The translations under genes were made by a program, and so were the position numbers. The notes under the pieces were generated by a model. It was not told where the DNA came from and did not search any database. It worked only from the letters and a program-made list of their open reading frames with translations. From Solirubrobacteraceae bacterium (GTDB lineage Bacteria > Actinomycetota > Thermoleophilia > Solirubrobacterales > Solirubrobacteraceae): a stretch of 9,004 nucleotides of DNA. Where the stretch lies: NCBI GenBank assembly GCA_017882405.1, contig JADGPO010000106.1:1-9004 (forward strand). The letters run 5' to 3'. Below are positions 1-6,520 of this stretch, one piece after another (position 1 is the first letter of the stretch; each line of letters starts with the position of its first letter).

Positions 1-288
1 CCGTCCGGGGAACGCTTCCAGATCTTCGGCGAGGGCGGCGGTCAGGTGCTGGCCGAGGACCTCGATGTGCCCCTGCTGGCCAAGATTCCGCTGACGATGC
101 CGCTGCGCGAGCAGTCGGACTCGGGAATCCCGCTGGTCTTCTCCGATCCCGACGATCCGGCCGCCCAGGCCCTGCGCCAGGCAGCGCGAGGCCTGATCGC
201 CCTATCGCCGATCGAGCTGCCGGTGATGCAGGCGCCCGCTCCCGCAGCCGCCCCCAAGCCGGCGGGCATGTCGCTGCCGATGGCCTGA
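1..288 (+). CDS. mrp: Mrp/NBP35 family Fe-S carrier ATPase, C-terminal part
   Basis: This is the 3' end of a gene that enters from the left edge; 95 codons are visible, ending at TGA 286-288. The reading frame contains FGEGGGQVLAEDLDVPLL followed by AKIPLTMPLREQSDSGIPLV, which is the conserved C-terminal block of Mrp/ApbC P-loop ATPases (an FGxGGG turn, then PLL-x-x-IPL and the D-x-G-x-PLV segment). Known members bind and transfer Fe-S clusters in the cytoplasm. The Walker A and B motifs lie outside the window. The residues just before FGEGGG read PSGERFQI, so a Ser stands where many family members have the second Cys of a CPxCG motif. The last 20 or so residues are an Ala/Pro-rich tail. The gene converges on the ferredoxin gene with 16 bp between stops. 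Family assignment is secure; its precise cellular role is inferred. Confidence 0.88.
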   Translation, partial: PSGERFQIFGEGGGQVLAEDLDVPLLAKIPLTMPLREQSDSGIPLVFSDPDDPAAQALRQAARGLIALSPIELPVMQAPAPAAAPKPAGMSLPMA

Positions 289-304
289 GGACGGCGAGCC
301 CCGA

Positions 305-565
305 CTAGCTCTTGTAGTAGTCGGAGTTCAGCTGCACGTATTTCTGCCACTCGTCGGGCAGCTGGTCCTCGGCGAAGCAGGCGTCGACCGGGCAGGCCTC
401 CACGCAGGCGTCGCAGTCGATGCACTCCTCCGGATCGATGTAGAGCATCTCGACCTTGTCGTAGTCGGGCTCGTCGGGCGTCGGATGGATGCAGTCGACC
501 GGGCAGACCTCCACGCACGAGTTGTCCTTGGTGCCAATGCAGGGCTCGGCGATTACGTAGGCCAT
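305..565 (-). CDS. fdxA: 7Fe (3Fe-4S/4Fe-4S) ferredoxin, FdxA type
   Basis: An 86-residue acidic soluble ferredoxin that carries single electrons in the cytoplasm. Cysteines sit at 9, 17, 21 and 25 (CIGTKDNSCVEVCPVDC) and at 48, 51, 54, 58 and 63 (CIDCDACVEACPVDAC). By comparison with Azotobacter-type 7Fe ferredoxins, C9, C17 and C58 should hold the 3Fe-4S cluster and C21, C48, C51 and C54 the 4Fe-4S cluster, with C25 free. The replacement of the C-x2-C spacing by C-x7-C in the first motif marks the 7Fe class. The segment HPTPDEPDYDKVEMLYIDPEE between the motifs is typical of actinobacterial FdxA. The extra C63 is not needed for either cluster. The ATG at 563-565 is the natural start; a weak purine-rich AAGGG lies about 14 nt upstream. 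The amidase gene ends 69 bp upstream on the same strand, so a separate promoter in that gap is likely but not visible. Electron partners cannot be told from this window. Confidence 0.95.
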   Translation of the reverse strand: MAYVIAEPCIGTKDNSCVEVCPVDCIHPTPDEPDYDKVEMLYIDPEECIDCDACVEACPVDACFAEDQLPDEWQKYVQLNSDYYKS

Positions 566-606
566 GTCTGTGTTGGTTTCCCTTCGTCGCGGTCGGAGGT
601 GAGAGG

Positions 607-622
607 GCCGGCAGCGACCGGC
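607..622 (-). terminator. Weak GC hairpin after the amidase gene
   Basis: A 5-bp perfect GC stem (GCCGG / CCGGC) with a 6-nt loop lies 12 bp beyond the amidase stop on the minus strand. No U-tract follows, so it is at best a weak or Rho-assisted terminator. A stem this short can occur by chance in DNA this GC-rich. Confidence 0.22.
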
Positions 623-634
623 GGACAGCGCATT

Positions 635-2116
635 TTAGGCAACCCTGTCGCCGGGCTGGCCTCCGGGCGGGTAAGGGGTGCGGTCTGCCCAGGCGAGGGC
701 TGCCTCGAGCTGGCTCGCCAGCGCCAGCAGGAGCTCCTCGCGCGCCGGCGGTCCGATCAGCTGCACGGCCAGTGGGAGCCCGTCCTCACCCACGTACAGC
801 GGCAGCGAGATCGCCGGCTGGCCGGTGACGTTGACGATCGCGGTGTACGGCGTGAAGTGGGCCGAGCGCTCGTAGTGGTCCCACGGATCGGGGCCACGGC
901 CGTGGATCTCGCCGGTCGCCACCGGACGGGTGCCCAGCGCCGGCGTGAGCACCGCATCAAGGGGACCCACCTCCCCACCCCCGATCCCCCCCATCCACGC
1001 CACCAGTGACCGGGCGAGACGCTCCAGCCGATCCTGCGCGGCCAGATAGTCGAGCACGTTCAGGGCCTGGGATCGCTCCCACATCGCCCAGGTGAGCGGC
1101 TCCACGTCGGCCTCGGTCGGCGCCCGGCCGACCAGCTGGCCGCCGTAGAGCGTGCCCATCGAGATCAGCGGGCCGAACGCCTGCGTGAACTGCGCCAGCA
1201 GCCCGAGGTCAGACCACGGTGGGGTGACCTCCTTCACCTCGTGGCCCAGCTGCGAGAGCAGCGCGGCCGCGTCGCGGGCCGCGCGCTCGCAGACCGGGTC
1301 CAGGGCGGCACCGTCCATCGGCGGGTTCAGCGCCAGCCCGATCCGCAGCCGACCCAGCTCCGACCTCGCCAGGTCCGCGTAGCGAGCCGGCGGCGGCGGT
1401 GCCCAGGTGACGTCGCCCGGCTCATAGCCGGCCAGCACGTCCAGCACGGCCGCGGTGTCGTCGACGCCGCGGGTCAGCACGCCATCGGTAGCCAGGAAGC
1501 TGTGGCCCGCACCCGGTCCCACCGAGACCCGCCCGCGAGCGGGCTTGAGGCCCGTCAGCCCGCAGCACGCGGCGGGGATCCGGATCGAGCCGCCTCCGTC
1601 GTTGCCGTGGGCGATGGGCACCATGCCGGCGGCCACGGCGGCGGCCGCCCCGCCACTGGAGCCGCCCGGCGTGCGGTCGGGTGCCCAGGGATTGGAGGTC
1701 GGGCCATGGCGGCGCGACTCGGTCGTCGGCAGGATCCCCAGTTCCGGCAGCGCCGTCTTGCCGACGATCACGAACCCCGCCTCACGCAGCCGGCGCACGC
1801 AGTGGGCGTCAAACGGCGGGATCACCTCGGCGAACAGGTCCGACCCGTTGGTGATCGGCATCCCGGCCACTTGCCGGTTGTCCTTGATGGCGATTGGGAC
1901 GCCGGCGAACGGGCGGGGGTCGCCCGGACCGATCGCGTCCGCCGCCGCCATCGCCGCCTCAGCCGCCACAAACGTGAACGCGTTGATGCGGGGTTCCAGC
2001 TCGTCGATCCGCCGCAGCGATTCACCGACCAGCTCGCGCGCCGACAACTCGCCGGAGCGCACCAGCGCCGCCAGCGCCAGCGCCGATCGCCGCATCAGCT
2101 CGGACACGGCCGGCAA
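635..2116 (-). CDS. Amidase-signature (AS) family hydrolase
   Basis: A 493-residue cytoplasmic amidase-signature enzyme that hydrolyses a C-N amide bond; the substrate is unknown. The Ser-cisSer-Lys triad is visible with family spacing: K78 in VPIAIKDN, cis-Ser S153 in GGSSGG, and nucleophile S177 in GNDGGGSIRIPAA. The K-S-S spacing of 75 and 24 residues matches GatA and FAAH. The domain covers roughly residues 10-480, full length for the family. It does not look like GatA: no gatB or gatC is nearby and the C-terminal half differs from GatA; other AS hydrolases such as 6-aminohexanoate cyclic dimer hydrolase relatives are a closer style. The longest start is TTG at 2114-2116; GTG at 2105-2107 and ATG at 2093-2095 (residue 8, reading MRRSALALAALVRSGELSAR) are alternatives, and the ATG fits the usual N-terminus of relatives well. 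No start has a good Shine-Dalgarno sequence. The gene is divergent from citA. Family is certain, function is not. Confidence 0.93.
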   Translation of the reverse strand: MPAVSELMRRSALALAALVRSGELSARELVGESLRRIDELEPRINAFTFVAAEAAMAAADAIGPGDPRPFAGVPIAIKDNRQVAGMPITNGSDLFAEVIPPFDAHCVRRLREAGFVIVGKTALPELGILPTTESRRHGPTSNPWAPDRTPGGSSGGAAAAVAAGMVPIAHGNDGGGSIRIPAACCGLTGLKPARGRVSVGPGAGHSFLATDGVLTRGVDDTAAVLDVLAGYEPGDVTWAPPPPARYADLARSELGRLRIGLALNPPMDGAALDPVCERAARDAAALLSQLGHEVKEVTPPWSDLGLLAQFTQAFGPLISMGTLYGGQLVGRAPTEADVEPLTWAMWERSQALNVLDYLAAQDRLERLARSLVAWMGGIGGGEVGPLDAVLTPALGTRPVATGEIHGRGPDPWDHYERSAHFTPYTAIVNVTGQPAISLPLYVGEDGLPLAVQLIGPPAREELLLALASQLEAALAWADRTPYPPGGQPGDRVA

Positions 2117-2139
2117 GGCTACCCAGTTAGGGTGTAGCC
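2117..2139. promoter_or_regulatory. Imperfect 23-bp palindrome between amidase and citA
   Basis: The arms GGCTAC (2117-2122) and GTAGCC (2134-2139) are perfect inverses, and 8 of 11 positions match about an axis at 2128. The element touches the TTG start of the amidase and lies 39 bp before the citA ATG. A TAGGGT hexamer at 2128-2133 fits a TANNNT -10 box for citA, but no convincing -35 is seen. It may be an operator for a dimeric regulator of one or both divergent genes, or an RNA hairpin in the amidase leader if transcription starts upstream. Confidence 0.35.
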
Positions 2140-2161
2140 GACCTCCCCACCACTTTTTTCC

Positions 2162-2166
2162 AGGAG
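2162..2166 (+). promoter_or_regulatory. Ribosome binding site of citA
   Basis: AGGAG lies 12 nt before the ATG at 2179 and fixes that start. It is one of the few clear Shine-Dalgarno sequences in the window. Confidence 0.7.
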
Positions 2167-2178
2167 CAAGACCTTTTC

Positions 2179-3267
2179 ATGAGCGCAACCGCAGAAGTGC
2201 AGTCCGGCCTCGAGGGCGTAGTCGCCTTCGCCACCGAGATCGCCGAGCCCGACCGCGAGGGTGGCGCGCTGCGCTACCGCGGCGTCGACATCGAGGAGCT
2301 GGTCGGGACCGTGCCGTTCGAGCAGGTCTGGGGACTGCTCGTCGACGGCACGCTGGAGCCCGGGCTGCCGCCCGCCCAGCCGTATCCGCTGAACGTGCGC
2401 TCCGGCGACCCGCGCGTCGACGTGCAGGCAGCACTGGCGATGCTCGGTCCGCAGTGGGGCTTTCACCAGCTGATCGACATCTCCGACGAGCGAGCGCGCG
2501 ACGACCTCGCCCGAGCCTCCGTGATGGCGCTCTCGTTCGTGGCCCAGTCGGCGCGCGGGATCGGCAAGCCGCCCGTCTCCCAGCGCGAGATCGACAAGGC
2601 CAAGTCGATCCCCGAGCGCTTTTTGATCCGCTGGCGCGGCGAGGCCGACCCCCGGCACGTGAAGGCGATCGACGCCTACTGGAACTCGGCGGCCGAGCAC
2701 GGGATGAACGCCTCGACGTTCACCGCCCGCGTGGTCGCCTCCACCGGCGCCGACGTGGCCGCGGCGTTGTCGGCGGCGGTGGGCGCGCTCTCGGGGCCGC
2801 TGCACGGCGGCGCCCCCTCCCGCGTGCTGAAGATGCTCGACGACGTGGCCGAGTCCGGTGACGCCGAGCGTTATGTCAAGGACGTGCTGGACTCCGGGCA
2901 GCGACTGATGGGCTTCGGCCATCGCGTGTACCGCGCCGAAGACCCGCGGGCCCGCGTGCTGCGGCGCACCGCGCACGAGATCAACGCTCCCCGGGTGGAG
3001 GTCGCCGAGGCGCTGGAGAAGGCGGCGCTGGCCGAGCTCAAGGCCCGCCGTCCCGACCGCGTGCTGGCCACCAACGTCGAGTTCTGGTCCGCGGTGGTGC
3101 TGGACTTCGCCGACGTGCCCCCCGAGCTGTTCACGCCGATGTTCACCTGTGCGCGGACGGCCGGCTGGTCGGCTCACATCCTGGAGCAGAAGCGCGAGGC
3201 GCGGCTGATCCGCCCGACAGCCAAGTACGTCGGCCCCGCGCCGCGGCCCTTGTCGGACCTCCGCTAA
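2179..3267 (+). CDS. citA: Citrate synthase 2, CitA type
   Basis: A 362-residue citrate synthase that condenses oxaloacetate with acetyl-CoA (or a related acyl-CoA) in the cytoplasm. Its opening LEGVVAFATEIAEPDREGGA and overall length match, from memory, the short actinobacterial CitA group (Mycobacterium tuberculosis Rv0889c). The active-site blocks are present in order: EHGMNAST with H174, GPLHGGAPSR with H209, GFGHRVYRAEDPR with H248, and RTAGWSAHILEQ with R326. The catalytic acid block reads NVEFWSAVVLDF, so Glu (E301) stands where most citrate synthases have Asp (NVDF.SG); mycobacterial CitA, as I recall it, has the same Glu. A methylcitrate synthase role is possible and cannot be excluded from sequence. 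AGGAG upstream supports the ATG. Its TAA overlaps a TAG on the opposite strand (3264-3266), and no other TCA-cycle gene is in the window. Confidence 0.95.
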   Translation: MSATAEVQSGLEGVVAFATEIAEPDREGGALRYRGVDIEELVGTVPFEQVWGLLVDGTLEPGLPPAQPYPLNVRSGDPRVDVQAALAMLGPQWGFHQLIDISDERARDDLARASVMALSFVAQSARGIGKPPVSQREIDKAKSIPERFLIRWRGEADPRHVKAIDAYWNSAAEHGMNASTFTARVVASTGADVAAALSAAVGALSGPLHGGAPSRVLKMLDDVAESGDAERYVKDVLDSGQRLMGFGHRVYRAEDPRARVLRRTAHEINAPRVEVAEALEKAALAELKARRPDRVLATNVEFWSAVVLDFADVPPELFTPMFTCARTAGWSAHILEQKREARLIRPTAKYVGPAPRPLSDLR

Positions 3268-3523
3268 CGGCGGCGGCGGGGCGCGCGGTAGAGCGGCGCG
3301 GCGATCCGTATCCGCACCCGTCGCGGCGCCGATCCGCACCAGGAACAGCCGTCTGCGATGGGCCACTCGCACCCGATCGGCCCCCGGACGAGCGGCCGCC
3401 CGAGCCCGGTAGCGGGTCACCAGGACCGCCCGGCCACCGCCTCGAGGTTCGCGGCTGGGAACGCCCATCCCGGCCGCTCCGGCCCCGGGCTGCATCTGCA
3501 GCTCGACGGTGCCGTGCCATTGC
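3264..3523 (-). other. Coding-biased but unresolved stretch downstream of the broken Asp-box gene
   Basis: This stretch between citA and the recognisable part of the Asp-box gene contains no intact gene. On the minus strand, the frame ending at TAG 3264-3266 has strong G/C third-position bias and a plausible basic tail (VRIRIAAPLYRAPRRRR), but it is open only from an in-frame TGA at 3417-3419. Upstream of that TGA the same frame reads PGWAFPAANLEAVAGRSW, also well biased. A second minus frame reading QWHGTVELQMQPGAG is about equally biased between 3400 and 3520. I take this as the damaged 3' part of the gene starting at 4210, or debris of another gene; no family is recognised. Confidence 0.4.
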
Positions 3524-4210
3524 GTGGACGCCCGACGTGATCCTCGGCAAGGATTCGGTATCGATCCCGATCCGAGGCCCGGCGCCTCCGTCGTAGTCCA
3601 GCGTCCCGATGATCCCAGGGCCTGTGAACGTCTTGCCCCCGTCATCGGAGCTGTACAGGTAGTTGACGTCGGTGCTCGTCCCGCCGGGGACGGCCACCAC
3701 GTTGCCGGTCCGGTGGGCGAGGATCAGCAACGAGTTCCCGGTTGCCAGCGGGACCGAGCCCCCGGCGGGATCCTGATTGGCGCCGGGGCTGTTGTCGAAG
3801 AAGGGACTGACATCCCCGGGGCCGCTTCGATAGGTCTCCGGCGGGATGAACGTCGCGGGATTGGCGCACCGGGATGCGCCGCGGACCAGCCTGCAGTAGT
3901 GGTCCGCGCCCGGCGTGTAGGTGTGCTCGCCGGCGGGCCCGTGCTCGGTGGCTGACGTCGAGTAGGTGATGTGGGCGGTGCCGGCGTCATCGACGAGCAC
4001 GTGCGGCCGATAGCCCTCGCCGATGTGGATCGGCTTGCCGGGAGTGGTCGACGTCGCTCCACCGCCGGACCGCCGCTTGGGCACCGTCCTCAGGCCCGGG
4101 TACCCCGGCGTGGTGGACACCGGCTTGGCGGATGCGGCCGCCGCGCAGACGAGCGCCGTCGCCGTCAGCAGCGCTCCCGTTCCCTTTGCGATCCGCGGCC
4201 CCCGAGGCAC
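3524..4210 (-). pseudogene. Secreted Asp-box (sialidase/BNR-like) protein, 3' part broken
   Basis: The GTG start at 4208-4210 has GAGG 10 nt upstream (4221-4224) and lies 20 bp after the glgP stop, so the two are probably co-transcribed. Residues 1-28 form a clear signal peptide: basic PRGPRIAK, hydrophobic GALLTATALVCAAAA, cleavage at ASA|KP. A Ser/Thr/Pro/Gly-rich linker follows to about residue 60. A beta-propeller-like part then begins with RPHVLVDDAGTAHITYS and has two Cys (C106, C115; YCRLVRGASRC) that may form a disulfide. An Asp box follows, SDDGGKTF (S188, D190, G192, T194, F195). Sensible sequence ends at ITSGVH (residue 229). After it the same frame runs on as Arg/Gly-rich nonsense into the antisense of citA, reaching 3143. 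Relatives in such actinobacteria are much longer, so the C-terminal half is missing or frameshifted. Its ligand is unknown; the Asp box alone does not show sialidase activity. Confidence 0.7.
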
Positions 4211-4230
4211 CGCGGGAGTACCTCACTCCG

Positions 4231-6411
4231 TCAGCCGCGGTATGGGCCGTCGACGTACTGCGCCAGCATCCGCGTGGCGCTGAACGTCGGGCCCAGCGTG
4301 CGCAGCGAGGCGCGGATCATCTCCAGCCAGCGCTGCGGCAGCCCCGCCTCGTCGCGCTCGTAGAAGGTCGGCAGGATCTCGTCCTCGAGCAGGTGATGCA
4401 GGACCGCGGCATCGCGGTCGTCCTGGGCGTCGTGGTCGGGATCGACCTCGCCGGGAATCGCCCAGCCGTTGGGGGAGGAGGGTGGGTCCGAGTCATACGC
4501 TTCGGCCCACCAGCCGTCGAGCACCGACAGCTGCAGCCCGCCGTTGAACACCGACTTCATCCCGCTGGTGCCGCTGGCCTCCAGCGGCGGACGCGGGACG
4601 TTCAGCCACACGTCGCAGCCCCGCACCAGCCGGGCGGCCGAGTGCAGGTCGTAATCGTCGAGGAACACCACGCGCTCGCCGATCACCTTGGCCGCCTTGA
4701 GCCCGAACAGGCTGTGGAGCGCGCGCTTGGCCTCCTCGTCGCGGGGGTGGGCCTTGCCGGCCAGCACCACCTGGACCGGGCGGTCGCCGGCCAGCAGCGC
4801 CAGCGTCCACTCGGGATCGCGGATCAGGAGGTCCAGGCGCTTGTAGGTGGCCACCCGGCGCGCGAAGCCGATCGTCAGGACCTCCGGATCGAAGGCGCGC
4901 GCGGCGGCGTCGACGTAGCTGCGCGGGTCGCCACGCCCCAGCCGGTCGGCCACGCTGCGGGCGCGCACGAAGGCCACCAGGTCTTCCCGCTGCCGGCGCC
5001 GCGTCGCCCACAGCTCGTCCGACGGGATCTCCTGTGCGGCGGCCCACACCTCGGGATCGGCCGTCTGCTTGCACCAGTCCTCGGGCAGATGGCGGTCCAG
5101 CAGCTCGCGCATCGGCGGGCCCAGCCAGGTGGGCACGTGCACGCCGTTGGTGACGTAGCCGATGGGGACGTCCTGCAGGTCGCGCTCGGGCCACAGCGGA
5201 TTCCACATCTCGCGCGCCACCTCGCCATGGCGCCGGCTGACGGCGTTGGCCGCCCGGCTCATCCGCAGCGCCGCCTGGGTTACCCCGAACGGCGCCGAGG
5301 CCTCGGCGCCGTCGTCGTGCCCGAGCGCGGTCAGCTGGTCGATCGGGCAGCCCAGCTCGGCCGACAGGCGGCCGATCGCCGACTCGATCTCGTCGGCCGA
5401 ATAGGTGTCGTTGCCCGCCGGCACCGGCGTGTGGGTGGTGAACACCGTGCGCAAGCGGGCGCGCTGCAGCGCATCGTCCAGCGACTGCTCGGAACCGTCG
5501 GCGGCCTGCTCGTGGGCCAGCTCCAGCGGCGCCAGCGCCGCGTGACCCTCGTTGAGGTGGATCACCGCCGGCTCGTAGCCCATCGCGCGCAGCGCGCGGA
5601 TCCCCCCCACGCCCAGCAGCGCGTACTGCGCCAGCCGCGTCTGGGGATCGCCGTCGTACAGCCGCCCGGTGATCCAGCGCTCGAGCGGCTCGTTCTCCGG
5701 GCAGTCGGTGTCCAGCAGGAACAGCGGCACCCGGCCGACGTCGACGCGCCAGATGCGGGCCGTGACGTCGCCCTCGCCGATCGGCACGCTCACGGTCATC
5801 GGCTCGCCGTCGGCGGCCGTGACCAGGGCGGCGGGGAGGCGCTGCGGGTCGGTCTCGATCCAGTACTCGTGCTGCCATCCGGAGGCGTCGATGCGCTGGC
5901 GGAAGTAGCCCTTGCGGTACATCAGGCCGACCGCCACCAGCGGTGCAGCCCGGTCCGAGGCTTCCTTGAGGAAATCGCCGGCCAGCGCCCCCAGGCCGCC
6001 CGAGTACACGGGCAGCGAGACGTGGACGCCGTACTCGGCGCTCAGGTAACCGACCGGACGCTCCGCGGTGACCGGCCCACCGCTCTCCACCGGCGGTCGC
6101 TCCAGGTCTGCGGCCACCTGGGCCTCCAGCTCGCCGGCGCGGGCGGTCAGCACCTCGTCCTCGGCAGCCCGGCGCAGGACGCGAGCCGACGATTCCTGCA
6201 GCAGGCGCACCGGGTTCTGGCCGCACACCGCGAAGCGCTCGGCATCAACGGCGTTGAACAGCTCGGATCCCCCCGGCAGCCACGACCACCGGTAGTTGAA
6301 GGCCAGCCGGGCCAGCGGCGCCAGCGCGTCGGGCAGGCGCTCGGCCAGCTCGGCAGCGGCGCGGCCCACGTCCTCGTGGCCGTCGTATCGGGTTGCAGTG
6401 GCTTGTGGCAA
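4231..6411 (-). CDS. glgP: Alpha-glucan (glycogen) phosphorylase
   Basis: A 726-residue GT35 phosphorylase that releases glucose-1-phosphate from alpha-1,4-glucan in the cytoplasm, using pyridoxal phosphate. Residues 24-60 form the N-terminal helical block of the short bacterial type (PDALAPLARLAFNYRWSW). Next come GYLSAEYGV (121-129), SGGLGALAGDFLKEASD (137-153), HLNEGHAAL (285-293), FTTHTPVPAG (324-333), GYVTNGVHVPTW (418-429) and GFARRVATYKR (515-525). The PLP site EASGTSGMK (611-619) places the Schiff-base lysine at K619. The protein ends shortly after the catalytic domain and lacks the C-terminal extension of about 140 residues that I recall in mycobacterial GlgP, which is normal for the shorter subgroup. 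The start is TTG at 6409-6411 with no Shine-Dalgarno; a GTG at 6367-6369 (residue 15) is an alternative. A secreted Asp-box gene follows 20 bp downstream and a GDSL hydrolase gene is divergent upstream. Confidence 0.95.
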   Translation of the reverse strand: MPQATATRYDGHEDVGRAAAELAERLPDALAPLARLAFNYRWSWLPGGSELFNAVDAERFAVCGQNPVRLLQESSARVLRRAAEDEVLTARAGELEAQVAADLERPPVESGGPVTAERPVGYLSAEYGVHVSLPVYSGGLGALAGDFLKEASDRAAPLVAVGLMYRKGYFRQRIDASGWQHEYWIETDPQRLPAALVTAADGEPMTVSVPIGEGDVTARIWRVDVGRVPLFLLDTDCPENEPLERWITGRLYDGDPQTRLAQYALLGVGGIRALRAMGYEPAVIHLNEGHAALAPLELAHEQAADGSEQSLDDALQRARLRTVFTTHTPVPAGNDTYSADEIESAIGRLSAELGCPIDQLTALGHDDGAEASAPFGVTQAALRMSRAANAVSRRHGEVAREMWNPLWPERDLQDVPIGYVTNGVHVPTWLGPPMRELLDRHLPEDWCKQTADPEVWAAAQEIPSDELWATRRRQREDLVAFVRARSVADRLGRGDPRSYVDAAARAFDPEVLTIGFARRVATYKRLDLLIRDPEWTLALLAGDRPVQVVLAGKAHPRDEEAKRALHSLFGLKAAKVIGERVVFLDDYDLHSAARLVRGCDVWLNVPRPPLEASGTSGMKSVFNGGLQLSVLDGWWAEAYDSDPPSSPNGWAIPGEVDPDHDAQDDRDAAVLHHLLEDEILPTFYERDEAGLPQRWLEMIRASLRTLGPTFSATRMLAQYVDGPYRG

Positions 6412-6520
6412 GCGCGCGATTATCGACTACTTCGGGTGTGAATGTGTATCGGAGGCCGCACAAACGTTCGGATAGCGGTGAGCCAGTGGTTCAGAGGATG
6501 AACGACTAGGCTCCGCCGCC
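6412..6520. promoter_or_regulatory. Divergent promoter region of glgP and the GDSL gene
   Basis: This 109-bp gap is visibly less GC-rich than its neighbours. On the minus strand GATAAT (6419-6424) lies 7 nt before the glgP TTG. On the plus strand TAGGCT (6507-6512, TANNNT type) lies 8 nt before the GDSL TTG. If these are -10 boxes, both transcripts would begin at or next to the start codon, that is, leaderless. No good -35 hexamer is seen at standard spacing for either, so the call rests on position and composition. Confidence 0.4.

Noticed and set aside
635..2116. Amidase as GatA of the amidotransferase complex.
   Set aside because: The triad is shared by the whole amidase-signature family; gatB and gatC are absent nearby and the C-terminal half does not resemble GatA.
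1455..2861. A long plus-strand open frame spanning the amidase antisense and citA out of frame.
   Set aside because: It crosses two well-identified genes in the wrong frame and has no recognisable domain.
3268..3300. GC-rich hairpin after citA as an intrinsic terminator.
   Set aside because: Several weak GC pairings are possible in this run but none has a clear stem with a T-tract.
3417..3419. In-frame TGA read as selenocysteine between two G/C3-biased minus-strand segments.
   Set aside because: No SECIS-like hairpin is evident, the flanking peptide matches no selenoprotein family, and the area is already damaged.
2119..3645. A 508-codon minus-strand open frame opposite citA.
   Set aside because: The citA part is clearly antisense shadow. 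Only its upstream 3400-3520 section might be coding debris, and that is reported under the broken Asp-box gene.
4132..6441. A 769-codon open frame on the plus strand opposite glgP.
   Set aside because: It is Arg/Gln/Val/His-rich, shows no family motif and mirrors the third-position bias of glgP; this is the usual antisense shadow in high-GC DNA.
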